Shown: positions 13,566 to 25,119 of the stretch, piece by piece
Numbering within the stretch: the first letter of the stretch is position 1
Layout of the letters: the number at the start of each line of letters is the position of its first letter
NCBI GenBank assembly: GCA_032718865.1
Contig: JALUTQ010000039.1
Location: 806,001 to 870,000 of the forward strand
From: Tilletia caries
Taxonomy: Eukaryota > Basidiomycota > Exobasidiomycetes > Tilletiales > Tilletiaceae
Direction of reading: 5' to 3'
Length of the DNA stretch: 64,000 nucleotides
The notes under the pieces: generated by a model
Database searches by the model: none
Told to the model about the DNA's origin: nothing
Seen by the model: the letters and a program-made list of their open reading frames with translations, nothing else
Program-made: the position numbers and the translations under genes

Positions 13566-14188
13566 TCCCCACCGACGAAAAGACGACTGTCCCGAGTCGT
13601 GGTGTCAAAAACAGGGTAGCAAGCAGGGAGCAAGGGAGAAGAAGATGAGGAACGCGTGCGGAATTAGGGTAAGTAGGGTATGTCGATATGCGAGTTGGAA
13701 GGGAATGGAAAAATAGCACGGAAGGCGAAGGAGAGCCAAAGTCCCGGACTGCCGAAACAACGCCCGTCGAGAAGGTGAAACAGAGAGTATCACGACGCCA
13801 GAGTCGAAAGGCGGAAAGCGGCGATGTGAGGTGGGTCGGTGATGAATTCGGGCCGGAAGTGATGCAAAGCGGTGGTAAGAAGCTGAAGCCCAGAGGAGAG
13901 GAGCAAAGCGGTTGAGGTTTGCGGAGGGCGGAAGGTAGATGGAGAGGAAGCGGTCGCAAATCGAGGCGACGGAGAAGAAGAATGCGGAGGGGGGGGGCGT
14001 AGTGAATCGAGACCTTGAGGAGTTACAATACGTGCTCAAGCGATGCGTGCCACAAAGCGCAGGAGTGGAGCCTGTAAGCCCATCGGAACCAGCAACCGCG
14101 CCTGCTTGAACTTCGTGTGTCCGGGAGGAAGCTCCATCGAGGCGAGTCACGACCGAATCGAAAAGAGCAACGCCGACACGGTGCAAAG

Positions 14189-15382
14189 CTAGATTGACAG
14201 AGTCAAGCGCTTGAGGTGGAGCCTTAGGCGAATGAACAGCGGGACTGCAGACGACGGGGGTTGATGAGACTTCGGGGTGCTGGGGGAGGGCATGACTCGC
14301 GGGCACCGAGTCGGCCACAGCGCACAGCGCGTCACAGCGCAGCATGACCCACGCCTCTCGGACACGTGAAAGGGCGAGATCCACGGAGCTGATGACGGTC
14401 GAATCGTGGCATTCGACTCCGTCGAGGACGCTGATGAAGAGACGGGATCACCGAAATTGGAAACGCCGTGCTCCACTGTCGAAAGAGAAGATGATGGAGG
14501 TGATAGTGGGAGGGATGCTAGCGGATCAGCGGGTGGCAGAGTTCTTGTTGACGCAGGAGTGACTGCAGAGTGCGATCGTGTCGCAGTCAGGGCGGCATAG
14601 GAGAAGGCTGCCTGATCGGAACTGGTGGAAGTGCACGGCGGCGGAGTGGCGGGGAAGTGCTCAGATGAAGAGCTTGAAGGTCGTGAAGGTGCAAGTACCG
14701 AAGTCGATACCGAGGTTCTGGCTGCTAATTGTATGAGGTCCGCTGCAGATCTCAAAGGTGCTGCCGCGTCGCTGACATCGTTGGAAGCCGGAGAAGGTCT
14801 GGGAGGTGATGCCATAGGAGTGGACAGAGCTGGCAGAGTTGCGGGAGGATGTGAAAAAGCAGGAGTCGAAGAGGTCGGCTCGAAACGCGGTCCCGGAGAG
14901 TATATTGGCGCCGGCATCGGCATTGCACATCGGGGCGCGGTGATGCTTCGGAGGTGATGAACAAGCTCGCGTATGCCCTCCCAGTTTGTGCCGACCGGAA
15001 CAGGCGACGGCAGGCGAATGATAGACACCCGAACGGTGCAGTCAATCTCGAAGGTGTGACTGTGACGCTGATATGCTCCGAATGTGAGAACGTCGTCATC
15101 GTGCAACTCAAGGTGATCGTCGCCGAGGAGATGGCCGTTGACGCAGACTTGATCCGAGTGGTGAAGAACGGACCGCAACTTGAATGACGAGCCATCGAAG
15201 TCGATGTATGCCTGATCAATCGCCAATGCGAGCGAGGGGAAGATAGCGTTGTCGAGGCCGGGGACAGGAGTGCCGCGAACATGCCCGTCGAGCTCTAGGG
15301 TGGCCGGCTGCGCGAAGTGGAAGATCTTCTTGTCGAACTCGGGCTGTCTGCCGACGGCTGTAAGATGGAGGGCGACAGGCAT
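14189..15382 (-). CDS. FHA-domain protein carried by the LTR element, copy 2
   Basis: 397 codons, identical to copy 1 except for the last residue (Ile instead of Val). Domain layout is the same: FHA-like region at the N-terminus, then a Ser/Pro-rich tail. The units differ by small indels outside the ORF, for example a longer G-run near 13989-13996, whereas the reading frame itself is kept intact. Both copies sit 2286 bp apart in the same orientation. Confidence 0.75.
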   Translation of the reverse strand: MPVALHLTAVGRQPEFDKKIFHFAQPATLELDGHVRGTPVPGLDNAIFPSLALAIDQAYIDFDGSSFKLRSVLHHSDQVCVNGHLLGDDHLELHDDDVLTFGAYQRHSHTFEIDCTVRVSIIRLPSPVPVGTNWEGIRELVHHLRSITAPRCAMPMPAPIYSPGPRFEPTSSTPAFSHPPATLPALSTPMASPPRPSPASNDVSDAAAPLRSAADLIQLAARTSVSTSVLAPSRPSSSSSEHFPATPPPCTSTSSDQAAFSYAALTATRSHSAVTPASTRTLPPADPLASLPLSPPSSSLSTVEHGVSNFGDPVSSSASSTESNATIRPSSAPWISPFHVSERRGSCCAVTRCALWPTRCPRVMPSPSTPKSHQPPSSAVPLFIRLRLHLKRLTLSI

Positions 15383-15573
15383 GATGACGAGGTAGGAATA
15401 GAAAAAGTTCGGTTGAGAAAAAAAGAAGCTGCAAGCGAGGGATGAGGAGAGTGAAGGTGGGAGGAAAAAGTCGGGTGGGAAGTTCAGGGAAGGAAAAAGG
15501 ACAGTGTCGTGTGGCCGTGTGGGTGTCTTGCCTGCGTCGTTCGCTCAGCAAGAGAGATCCACTCTCATCACCA

Positions 15574-15856
15574 TGTACAAGATGCTAGCTGTAGTGTGAC
15601 TAGTCTTGTAAGAGCAAAGTGCAGTGTGAGTGATGTGTGTATTCTGCGACAAGAGGAAAAGGAAAGAAGTACAAGGATGAGCTCGACAGCGGAAAGGATG
15701 AGAGCGAGGAAAAAGGTGACGTGGGAAAATAGTGGAGGTGGAGGAGAGTCACGTGCAAGAGTGTGAGAAGAAAGATAAGGGAAAGAGACTAGATATGGAA
15801 GCCATGTGAAGCTGTGAGCCATGTGAAGCTGTGGAGTGTGGACCCTGTCCAGCACA
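15574..15856 (-). repeat. LTR 3 (5'-most LTR of the array)
   Basis: 283 bp, with TG...CA ends. Its right edge abuts the TGTCC duplication at 15857-15861, after which RNase coding sequence resumes. The tRNA-type primer-binding site lies immediately left, at 15554-15573. Confidence 0.9.
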
Positions 15857-16155
15857 TGTCCGGGTAGTTCCCGCTCTGGGCATCGCGCACCGCAGTGTTG
15901 ATGGCGATGGCGATGTCGTCTGAGCTGTAGCCGCGGCCGCCGCAGTTGGTCTCTGAGGGGACGTTGGAGGCTGCCAAGGCGGAGGAGGCAATGGCGGCCA
16001 GGGCGAGGAGGGTGGAGAAGAACTGCATTGTTTTGGTTCGTGTGTGTTGAGGATGGATAGGAGCGGGAGGGAGCAGATCAAGTGGGGATGAAGAGATGGA
16101 CAGAGGGAGGAGTGAGAGGGGAGAGGGTTCGGTAGGTAGGGTCAATCATCGACTC

Positions 16156-16162
16156 TTTATAT
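16156..16162 (-). promoter_or_regulatory. TATA box of the RNase gene
   Basis: ATATAAAG on the minus strand, about 130 bp upstream of the RNase start codon at 16028. Confidence 0.55.
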
Positions 16163-16650
16163 GTGTGCGCTGGGTCGGCAATCCCTGAAAGGTAGACAGA
16201 TCAGCGGAGAAATGGACCAGGTACTAGCACTTGACGCTCGCGGATAGGATTGATGAGCACGTTGAACCGCCGGCGATCGGCCAGAGAGCATGTCGGGGAG
16301 GCGCTGAGGCGAAACAGGTGAGCGGTGAGATGTAAGTGGTAGTACATACAGCGGCATAATGCTGTGGCTTGTACTTGAGTTTTCCAACCGAGGCAGCCTT
16401 CTCCTGCTTGTACCTTGCTTGCCTCTTGAACCAAATCCAGATTGCAGGTACCCGACGCACGTTCCGCTGCTTACCTGCTTCCCTCCACAGCATTGCCAAT
16501 TCGAACGCTGCCCGCAGCCGAGCTCGATTTTGGAAGATAGACGGGCGCGGGTTCGAGATGAGCGCGATGAGCGAGGGTGTAAGCAGGGTGGAGAGGGACG
16601 CATCGGAGTTCCGTGGCGTGCCGGCGGTTGGTTGAAAATGCGATTTTGTA
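16163..16650. other. Unresolved interval
   Basis: Minus-strand frames over 16224-16670 contain protein-like stretches (for example FELAMLWREAGK) with possible splice sites, but no start, end or family could be fixed. The first codons of that frame would come from the inverted repeat of the adjacent transposon. It may be a gene cut off by the insertion, or chance. Confidence 0.2.
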
Positions 16651-17640
16651 TGGAACGCCGTTTGGGTCACGGTGATTCAGTCGACACACAACCAACGAAA
16701 CAGAAAACACAACACTTCAGCTCGCTCAAAACTGCCTTCCCAGACTTTAACTGACTGGTTACTCTACAAGATGTAATCGCAAACACGCGAGAAGAGGCTC
16801 ATCTGCAAGGCAGAAGTCTACGCTACCTACCTCGATGTCCAAGCGCGCGATTCAGACGCGATTGTGGGTAGAGGGAGCTCCTGGGACGAGCGTCAGGTCT
16901 TTGTGATAGCCTCATCTTCACACACTGATTTGACCAGTATTCATGGTAGCAAACAACTCAAAAATTGGAAGGTGCCCAAGCACAAGCATCCGGCTCCTCA
17001 CTCCAGGCCACTATTTCCTCCCTGAGGATAGCATGTCCTCCCCAAGTCCTCCTGTTTCAAGGTGATAATTCTGAGTGAGGAAGCTGAGATGAGGGTTGCC
17101 GATTGGGTGGCTATTCACCACGTGATGCTGAGAAATTTTTAGAAGGTTTATTATCTTGAATATTTCCATGCTGCCATTGGTAATCAAAAAGGCTCCGACT
17201 CTCATACCAGAAAGGACCTCGCCTTCCATTCTGAAGGAAGTACTCACCAAATACTCTCACAGTCAAGAGACAAGCAAGACGCGTGTCGGAGACTCTCCAA
17301 GTGTAATCAGAGCAATTTTCAGCTTCGTAGCTGTCCTCACAGCCGTGCTAGAGCAGTAGGAAGCAGCGACGTGCCAAAGACGCATATTTGATCTTCCTCA
17401 GCATCTTGTCAGGGATAGAATGGGCAGAACGGGATAATAGGACTCGAGGCAGACGCTCTCGACCATCAGCTTTCGTTCAGGCTTCGTTTTGCCTGTATGT
17501 GATCGGGTGGATGATGATGTGTGCAAGGAGACCAATGGGGGCAGGCTGTAAAATTTCAGAAGGTCGAAGTGGTGTTTTGTGCACTTCTGTTTCGTTGGTC
17601 GTGTGTTCGACTCAAACACCGTGACCCAAACGGCGTTCCA
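16651..17640. mobile_element. TA-flanked inverted-repeat element A (Tc1/mariner-like ends)
   Basis: Terminal inverted repeats of about 57 bp (16651-16707 and 17583-17640) start TGGAACGCCGTTTGGGTCAC and match with only a few differences. Each end is flanked by TA (16649-16650 and 17641-17642), the target duplication typical of the Tc1/mariner superfamily. The 990-bp body has no supported transposase, so it is non-autonomous. A second element with the same terminal 15 bp lies at 43465-45006. Confidence 0.8.
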
Positions 17641-17842
17641 TAATTTTGAGAATGAGCTGTTACCAAAACAAGACGCAATTGAATCCACCCGAGGGTGCGA
17701 TCGCTCCTCTTTCCCTCTTGGCTCTTGGCGCCGACTTCAACGACACCGACAACGACACCGACGCCGCCGTTATCATCGATCGATCGCACCCCACCTTCAC
17801 CTTCTCTCGTGACATATCAACACGCGCAGCTACAAAGCAACG

Positions 17843-18650
17843 ATGCGCCCGATGCAACACAGCCTTTACGCAGCCACCGCGCTCCTCCTCGCCCTCGCCT
17901 CCCTCCAGGTTCAGGTACAGGCACAGGCCGTAGGAGACGTCGCAACATCAACAGATGCCAAGTACGTTCTTTTCCTTTCCTTCGTTGCGCTTCATCGATA
18001 TTGCACCTCAGCCTGATCATATGTCTCGCCTTATCTGCTCTTTTCTGAACACAGCGGGGACCTCTACACCGGAACAGTCGCGGCTGACGGTACCGTACCT
18101 GCGTAGTGAGCATACATCCTCCTCCTCTTCCCACTCATCGGGCAGCCTTGACCTCACATCCTTTCTCTCACCCCCGCAGTACTCCTGTCGCCGCTGATGC
18201 TGGTAGCGACGACTTCGTCCCCGTTGGCGTGAGTTCATCACTACTCCGAACCCCAGCGCACCTCATTCCCAAATTACATCAACTGACAACGATCCAATGA
18301 TCTTCTCCCCTCCGTTCTCTCCCTCTGATAACTAATCCGATACGTATCGCGATTCCGGAATACTACAGGCTGCGGGCGGTGGAGGCGGTGTCATCACAAC
18401 CCAAGCGACGCTCCAGACAATTTCCGGCTACACTCCCCCGAGGTTGGGTGCCATTCCAACTCCGGTTCCCATCGCAGGCACCATCGTACAACCCAATGCC
18501 ATTCCAGGATACACCAACGCCGCCAACCAACAGAGCAGTTCGGAGAGCAGTGCCTCGGGTCCAACATTGAATTCGCTGGTGGAGCGCCACTTCCCACTGA
18601 TCCTCTCGGCGGTCGCTGCGGTTCTGGGCGGTGCGCTGGTTGTGCTATGA
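17843..18650 (+). CDS. Small secreted, membrane- or GPI-anchored protein
   Basis: Exons 17843-17961, 18055-18105, 18180-18228 and 18369-18650 give 166 aa. The N-terminus is a signal peptide (LYAATALLLALASLQ), and the C-terminus ends in a hydrophobic stretch (LILSAVAAVLGGALVVL) preceded by a Ser-rich region, the usual layout of a fungal GPI-anchored or tail-anchored surface protein. The middle is Gly/Ala/Thr/Pro-rich with no recognised domain. Only 200 bp separate its start from inverted-repeat element A, so that element may lie in its promoter. No function can be assigned. Confidence 0.75.
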
Positions 18651-19475
18651 TTGGCGCTTTGGAGTGGGTTCATCGGATCAGGTCCGGAAAAACAAAGGGC
18701 ACATAGCGAGACCTATCCGACGCCATTTCAGGTCGGACTGGATCGTCATTTTCAAGGCAAGCATTGCGGCGGAGACAGCCGGCGGTTCAGCATCGACTTC
18801 CAATAATCGTCTACACAGTACCCAGGATCATCTCAAGCGCAGCGGCGAGGCGGCTCTACAAGCCCATCGATCCTCTCGAGGCTTTCAAATGTGTCTGGTT
18901 CCCCCAAACACACGACCGCATCCATCAGAGAAACTCCAACCCAGTTTCAGTCTCGTCACAGCTCTCTTCCCTCAAGCATTTCTCTCAAAGGAACGACGCC
19001 GATGTGGCTCTCTCGGTAGTCGCTCTGCGCCACAGGTCTGGTTCCTTCCCTCTCTCTCTCCGTACCATACATATCTTGCAAACTTATCCGGCTCCTTCTC
19101 TCGAATCAACTCGGCGCTCGTTCTCCCTCCTTCCTCTCTTTCACTCACTCTGTTCTCGCTTCCCCTGCCACATATCTTGGTCTCCCTTCCCCTCGCTCCC
19201 CATCCCTCCTCCTCTGCCTCACTACTTACTCCCCTTTTACGCTTACGTCTTGTCCTCTTGAAACGGAACAATATCTTTTCTCTCTCATATCTCATGCTCT
19301 CATGTTGCAGTTCGCGCCGGCTCAAGCTGTTCAACGTAACATATGTACAAGCGCTGACACGAGTAATGAGTGAATCATGCAAGAGTGCAATGCAAGCAAA
19401 GCAAGAAGTCGAAGTGTTACACAATGGGGATTATTGGGGGACTCGTCTATACATCAATCTCAACGCCCCCCTGGT
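18651..19475. other. Intergenic, no gene seen
   Basis: Pyrimidine-rich plus strand. An open frame over 18631-19767 runs antisense into the DUF6604 gene and lacks features of a real gene. This interval probably holds the 3' regions of the two converging genes. Confidence 0.5.
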
Positions 19476-22160
19476 TCAGCCTGGCCGACGCCGCGTCTCC
19501 ACATCTCCCTCGCCCGTCTGCTGCAAGTACGCCTGCATCGTCTCGCCCGCATCCCAAATCAGCTTTTCCGGGTACTCGTGCAACACGGGCGAAAGGCCGA
19601 CTTTACCCGGGTGCAACTGCAACATGGCGGTGACCTGGAAGATGTCCTCGACGACGAACGGCAACCCACCGTTGATCGAGCCTTCGTCGGGGACTTGGTA
19701 CGCGGGATCCCTGAGCAGTTTCATGTTGGGAATCAGCTGGCTGCGCACCTTATTCAGCACCCGATAGCTCCGCGTGTGCATGGCGAGGTAGTTGAATCGC
19801 AAGGTAGGGATGTCCTGCTGGAAGGCCCACTCGAGCGTCGTCATCAGCTGTCTGGTCGAGTACGTCTTCGAGTCGACCCGGCTCGAGAGCTTGAAGAACC
19901 CCTCGCGGAAGTCTTCGGCGGCCAAACTGCTGTTCTGCGTGATCATCCGACGATCGCGGCCTTTCGCCTTGTGCCACTCGATGTCGGCAAGGAAGCTGGC
20001 GATCAAGTCAAGGTCGATCTTCACAAGCTCCGGTCGGTCCGTTGCCTTTTTTCCAGCGGCGTCCCAGTCCCGACCTCGGGCGCGCTCATAGAAGATCCGC
20101 ATAATCTGCGTCCGACTCGTCAATCCCTTCGAGCCCTTGACCGACTCCTCCGTGATCCTGACCGTCTTCTTGTCCTTGAGGAGGGCAGTGATGTTGTGGA
20201 GCTCCTCCCGCTGCTGCTTGACCAGGCGCAGGCTCGCTCCCGTAACTTTCAGGAAACTGTCGTACGACTCTTCCGGAGTCGAGGGAATCCTGCCGCGGAA
20301 CATGTCTTCCTTGCCGTGGATGTCGGCCAGCAAGTCTTGGTCAGGCCACTCCAGCGGCCGATTCAGGTACTTGACCGCATGGTACAGGTGATGAGCCGCC
20401 CATGTGTGACCCCAGGCGTTGGTTACACCAAGGCCGAGATCGCGCATCCGGGTCGACAGCTCGAAGAGCAGAATCCCACACAGCACAGGGTGTCGCTCCC
20501 ACAGGAACGACCTGTATCGATCGTGATTGGGAACGTGGTGAGCCTTGTAGTAAGGACGTTTCACGCTCGTCAACATGTCGACATCGTCACCGAACGCTTC
20601 GACTTTGAACTTGAGCTTAACACAGATATTGTCGGCCGCAGACTGCTGAGTGAAGTACTTCGGCTTGTTGGCAGGGTCCGATGCTCGATAGTCCTTAATG
20701 GTCGCCAGCGTCTCCTTGCAGAACGCCTTAAGATCATTCGTCGCGCGCTTGGTGTCGGGCCCGAGGACTTGGTTGGTGTCGAGCAGTAATTGAGCACAGA
20801 TGGTGGAGAAGAGAGTGTACGATCGCTTTTGGTACAGCTCCGTCGCGAGCTCTTGACTGATGATGTCAAAGTCGTAGAGCCTGAAGGGCCGAGTTCCTCT
20901 TGCGCTGTCTTCGAGACGGATCTTCCCCATCAAATAGACCTCCCACAAGCACTCATCGAGCCAAAGCTTGTCCTGGGTCCATCGGTCGCGGAAACGAAGG
21001 TCCCGCTTGCTGGCATTCGCATCGTGAAGCGGCTGCATCTCCGGGACGTAGTAGACGACGTCGGTGCGATGAAGGAGATTGACCTGATTCTCCATATATA
21101 ACACCGTCGTCAACATGAAGTCCTGCCAGATCCGCTGCTCTGTGCGATCGTCAATCAACTCCGGGGGCAGCGGTCGGAGACGCTTGCCGTTGCGCATCTG
21201 CAGCACATGATCCGCCAGACCAAACATCTTCCGGATGTGTCCCTCCATCGCCATCTCCGGCTCGTCGAGATGGTCCCAGTGATTCGCCATCACGTCGTTG
21301 TACTGCTCCCGGAGCAGTTCGATGCCCACATTGGTGACGTAAGACGCAGTGATGAGATCGACCTCTCGCTGTCCATACCGTGTCCAGACACCTTTAATGT
21401 GCTCGCGAAAGGAGTTGACGTCGTCGAAGAAGGTAAGCACGTGCAGAATGGCGTCCTGCTTGTCGGCCAATGCGAACGAGGCCCTTTGGACAACGGTACC
21501 GCTCGACTTGGGTTTGGGCGGCGGCGGGAGTTCCACATCTGGCAGATCTGTCGCCTCCTCGACCTCTAGCACGCCGAATAAGCTCGTGGCGGTATCAACG
21601 GATGTATCAGCCGGTGCATCAGCTTGCGCAGCCGGCCGCAGGATCGCCGCCACTTCTTGGAGAACCGTAATGAAGAAGGCATGCTTGCGGGTTGAAGTTT
21701 CCGTAGCTTCGTCACCAAGGAAGCGCTTGAGCACGGACACGCGGTCGTTGACGCAGCGGCGGAGGAGACCGAATAGCTCGCGCGACACCTGGACGCCTTG
21801 GCCGGCAAGATACTTGGCAATGTCGACGTATTGTTGCGTGCTCAGCGTGTAGCTGCCCTCGAAGATCTGCGAGCCGGCAGCTTGGGCGGGCTCATCTGCG
21901 CCGTCCTCCTCCTTCGAGGCCGGCGCTTCCTGCGCGCCAGGCTCGGCCGCGCCTCCCTTCGCCGCCTTCGCTTTGGCCTTCTTCTTGGAGTTCTTGAGGG
22001 CCTGCTTCCGCTGCTTGTCGGTCATGGTCGGCGCATCGACGCGGACGAATTCGGAGAGCGGGTAGCCGGCCTGGACGGCCGCTTGGCAGAGCCAGGTGGT
22101 GAGCTGGGCAGTGTCATGCTTGTAGCGCTGGTACTTGGACCGGATCTGCGGCGCTGCCAT
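19476..22160 (-). CDS. DUF6604-domain protein
   Basis: Single exon, 894 codons from ATG 22160. An upstream in-frame ATG at 22178 would add six residues, but the MAAPQIRSKYQRYK start fits the family better. The N-terminal 200 residues (SKYQRYKHDTAQLTTWL... and SLxTQQYVDIAKYLA) match the DUF6604 domain of fungal proteins of unknown function. A Lys/Ala-rich segment (KKKAKAKAAKGG) at about residues 55-70 could be a basic localisation signal. The rest is globular, with no second domain that I recognise. Absence of introns is unusual next to intron-rich neighbours. The function is unknown and I do not infer one. Confidence 0.8.
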   Translation of the reverse strand: MAAPQIRSKYQRYKHDTAQLTTWLCQAAVQAGYPLSEFVRVDAPTMTDKQRKQALKNSKKKAKAKAAKGGAAEPGAQEAPASKEEDGADEPAQAAGSQIFEGSYTLSTQQYVDIAKYLAGQGVQVSRELFGLLRRCVNDRVSVLKRFLGDEATETSTRKHAFFITVLQEVAAILRPAAQADAPADTSVDTATSLFGVLEVEEATDLPDVELPPPPKPKSSGTVVQRASFALADKQDAILHVLTFFDDVNSFREHIKGVWTRYGQREVDLITASYVTNVGIELLREQYNDVMANHWDHLDEPEMAMEGHIRKMFGLADHVLQMRNGKRLRPLPPELIDDRTEQRIWQDFMLTTVLYMENQVNLLHRTDVVYYVPEMQPLHDANASKRDLRFRDRWTQDKLWLDECLWEVYLMGKIRLEDSARGTRPFRLYDFDIISQELATELYQKRSYTLFSTICAQLLLDTNQVLGPDTKRATNDLKAFCKETLATIKDYRASDPANKPKYFTQQSAADNICVKLKFKVEAFGDDVDMLTSVKRPYYKAHHVPNHDRYRSFLWERHPVLCGILLFELSTRMRDLGLGVTNAWGHTWAAHHLYHAVKYLNRPLEWPDQDLLADIHGKEDMFRGRIPSTPEESYDSFLKVTGASLRLVKQQREELHNITALLKDKKTVRITEESVKGSKGLTSRTQIMRIFYERARGRDWDAAGKKATDRPELVKIDLDLIASFLADIEWHKAKGRDRRMITQNSSLAAEDFREGFFKLSSRVDSKTYSTRQLMTTLEWAFQQDIPTLRFNYLAMHTRSYRVLNKVRSQLIPNMKLLRDPAYQVPDEGSINGGLPFVVEDIFQVTAMLQLHPGKVGLSPVLHEYPEKLIWDAGETMQAYLQQTGEGDVETRRRPG

Positions 22161-22599
22161 CGTGCAAGACGAGCGCAAGAGGGAGGACTGGGTCAGGCAA
22201 GCTTCAGGTGTATCAACTTGGGTCCTTCCAAATTTCGGGGAAGTGACGGGATGAGGCGGTCCGTGCCCTCGCTGTCGAGAAGTCGCGCGTCACGTGCCGC
22301 ACTCGCCATGCTCACAACTTGCAGATCAGCAGCCAGCAGCATGGCTTCAGGGAGAATGGATACCGCCCGGCGCCCGGGTTGGGGCTGTAGGATTGGAAGG
22401 CTTGCGAAATGGAGAAAAGGGGCATGAGGTACAATGCAGAGAGCGTAAAGGGAAGGGAAAGCGGCTGGTGCTTGGACAGGGCACAAAGGCACACGGGAGA
22501 AGGATTCCTCCCAACCTTGGCTCTGGAATGGTGAGCATATATCGTGGTGGTGAACGATCCCGGAAAGTTTGAAGGCACAGGTCATGGTCGACTGGCCGT

Positions 22600-23760
22600 T
22601 TACTTCTTTGCGTTGGCCTCCTCCTCGGCCTTCTGTAGGTTGAGGAAATCAGAGATAAGGGGGAGCGGGTCAGTAGTCATTCGACGGTGACGATATGCTG
22701 CTATGATGACGGGACGCTGTCTCTGCCGATCCACTCGTTTTCGCCCTGCACCTGTCCTCCTAAGCTTCAGTGGCGACCCAGCTGAAGACACGTCTCTTGA
22801 GAGAAGACGCCCTCCTCACTGGCCCGCCTGTGCTGCTGTATGCACACCTCCTTCCTCCGCATAACGGGAGCGGCCGCATAACCCATCCATCTCCCTGCCC
22901 ATACAACACCGCATATAGTCACGTTCTGTCTCCAGGAACCCATTCCATGCCTCTCCTCCCATTCCATCCGCCCCCGAACAACAGCGTCCCCATCACCAGA
23001 ATCGAGCACATGCTGAAAGAATTTAAACGTACCTTGGCCTCGCGGAGCTTCCGTGCACCTTCGCTGCGGTGCGATGCCCGGATGGTGCGGAGGGTGAGGA
23101 AAGCGGTGGCCTCCTTCTCCTCGGCGGTGATTGCCCGGGGTGCCTCGGGGGTGGATGAGGCGGGGAGGGGGAAGGCGGCAGCGACGTTGCGGGTGGTCTT
23201 GAGGCTGGCAAGGTCGACCTTCTGTGAGGGAGTGAGGAGGAAAAGAATAGAAGAGGAAAGAGTCGCGGGGAAGCAAGAAGGGAGAAGAGAAAGAGTAAGC
23301 AGATGCCCCCAACTCGGAAACCCCCAAAAGCGAAAAGGGTGGATACACATACCTTGGACTTGTTCTGCTTGGAGCGGGCGGGGAGGACAACAATTCGCTC
23401 CTTGTACGCCTTGATGCGCTCCACATTCAACTTCAAGCTCTCCTCCGACTTGTTTCGTCGGCGGTGGTCGACGGGAATACCAATCGACCGAGCCTGCTTC
23501 TTGCCCAACCCGGCCGCCTTGACCTCGTCAATGGTGAACCCCCGACCCTCGCGGATCTTGGTGTTGTACTTCAACGTGGGGCACCGGACTGCGGGGCGGA
23601 GCGCCTTGGTGGGCTTGAGGCCGAGAGAGGTGGCCTTGGCCACGCGGGCATTGCGTCTGCGCTTCTTGGCTCCGGGCTGGTCGAACCAGACCTTGACCCG
23701 CCGCTGCCAGTCCTTGCGGAAATGGTTGTTGTGTAGGACGTTGTTGTGTCGGAAACCCAT
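22600..23760 (-). CDS. RPL13: 60S ribosomal protein L13 (eL13)
   Basis: Exons 23760-23353, 23221-23033 and 22632-22600 give 209 aa, the normal size for eL13. Seen: HNNHFRKDWQRRVK near the N-terminus, then QPGAKKRRR, the RGFTIDEVKAAG loop and a very basic body. The last exon holds only ten codons (KAEEEANAKK). The second intron (23032-22633) is 400 nt, much longer than other introns here. No convincing snoRNA boxes were found in it. The product is a structural component of the large cytosolic ribosomal subunit. Confidence 0.93.
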
Positions 23761-24079
23761 CTTGCCGTGTCCTTGAAGTCGCTTACCGTCTTGAGGGGAT
23801 GGGGTCGAGGTGCAATCGTTGGCTGGAGGCGGCTGTGAGAAGGTGCTGCTCCCGCTGCCCACTCCGTCAAAAATTTTCGCACGCCAGAATTCCACGCGAG
23901 TTTTTCAGAGTCTCGAGTCTCAACCACATGGTGCAAGACTTCCAAGTACCGCGGTCATGACATCTGCATAGCAACAAGATCTCCACCCGCCCCGCTCCTC
24001 GAAGCCAACACCGCGCCCGCCTCACAGCGCGACGCGCCTGTGCGCCTCGAAGTATACATACACCTTTGGATCAACAGAG

Positions 24080-25119
24080 ATGACTGCCGCCGTCTCCTCC
24101 GCCGCCTCCACCATCGCCTCCGCCGTGCGCTCCGGCCTCGATGCCGTCCAAGCTCCGCTCACCGGCAGCTCGAACGAGTCCAATAGCAAGCGGAAGCGGT
24201 CCGCTGTCTCTCTCACGGCCCCGACACCGAACAACATCGGACAGGTGAGTGCTGTGCTATGCCTCGCCCATGAGGCAGCTGCGCTTTTGCAAGGCTTTGG
24301 ATGGATTAAAGGGCTGACCTGAGGATCGTATTCTGATTTCGTTAGGTTCGCAAGCTGAACAGCGTCCTGTTTCCCGTGCGGTACAGTGAGAAGTGGTACA
24401 AGGATATTCTGAAGGCGGACAACCTCGCGCTCAGCAGAATAGGTGCGTCCAGGATTCTCCCCGTCCTCTCCTGCGGTGTGTCCGAATAATTGACGATTTC
24501 TTACATTTACTGACGGCGATCCATGACAGGCCTGTTCAACGACATCCCCGTCGGCCTCCTGGCCGCGCGATACGAACAAGCCTCCACCCACGCCCCCGAA
24601 ATCGGCGGAGTCAACATCTACCTAATGACCCTCGGCGTCCTAGCCCCTTACCGGCGCCGCGGCCTAGCCTCCGAGCTCCTCCGCAACCTCCTCTCCGTCG
24701 TCCGACCGGGCTCCCAAACGCCGCCCATCGTGGGGGGCGAGGTCGTCGTTCCCTTACCGGTGAAGGAGACGGTTCCTACGCCGGCGGAGAACTTGCCGGA
24801 GCCTGCTGTGCATGTGCCGCTTACTGCCGAGGAGGAGGAGGAGAAGAAGAAGAAGGAGGCCAAGGCGAATGGGGGTGCGACGGCGGCGGCGGGGACAAAG
24901 AACAAGGGCGCAGCGACAGCGACAACGGCAGATTCATCGCCGACTCTGAAGCGGTATCGGTATGCGGTGCAGACGGTGTATCTGCATGTACAGACGTCCA
25001 ACCCGGAGGCTCGGGCCTTCTACGAGTCCCATGGCTTTACGATGGCCAGGGAGATCAAGGAGTACTATCGGAAGGGTGTGGAGCCGCAGTCGGCATGGTT
25101 GCTCGAGCTCCGAGCTTGA
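24080..25119 (+). CDS. N-alpha-acetyltransferase, NAA50-like (GNAT fold)
   Basis: Exons 24080-24244, 24346-24442 and 24530-25119 give 283 aa. After a Ser/Ala-rich N-terminus of about 55 residues, the GNAT core begins (VRKLNSVLFPVRYSEKWYKDIL), as in NAA50/San. The acetyl-CoA loop is visible as RRRGLAS, and the C-terminal half has VYLHVQTSNPEARAFYESHGF. A low-complexity Glu/Lys/Ala/Thr insert of about 75 residues separates the two halves of the fold. It is longer than in animal NAA50 and probably loops out. The predicted role is acetylation of Met-starting N-termini with the NatA complex. Another NAT subfamily remains possible. Confidence 0.85.

Noticed and set aside
11508..14384. Second ORF overlapping the end of each FHA gene (196 and 259 codons)
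   Set aside because: The two near-identical units diverge in this frame after a G-run difference, so the frame is not maintained.
18631..20789. Long plus-strand ORFs antisense to the DUF6604 gene
   Set aside because: They mirror the coding strand of a clear 894-codon protein and have no recognisable features of their own.
22633..23032. snoRNA hidden in the long eL13 intron
   Set aside because: Only isolated C-box-like (GTGATGG) and CTGA strings were seen, without paired C/D spacing or a terminal stem.
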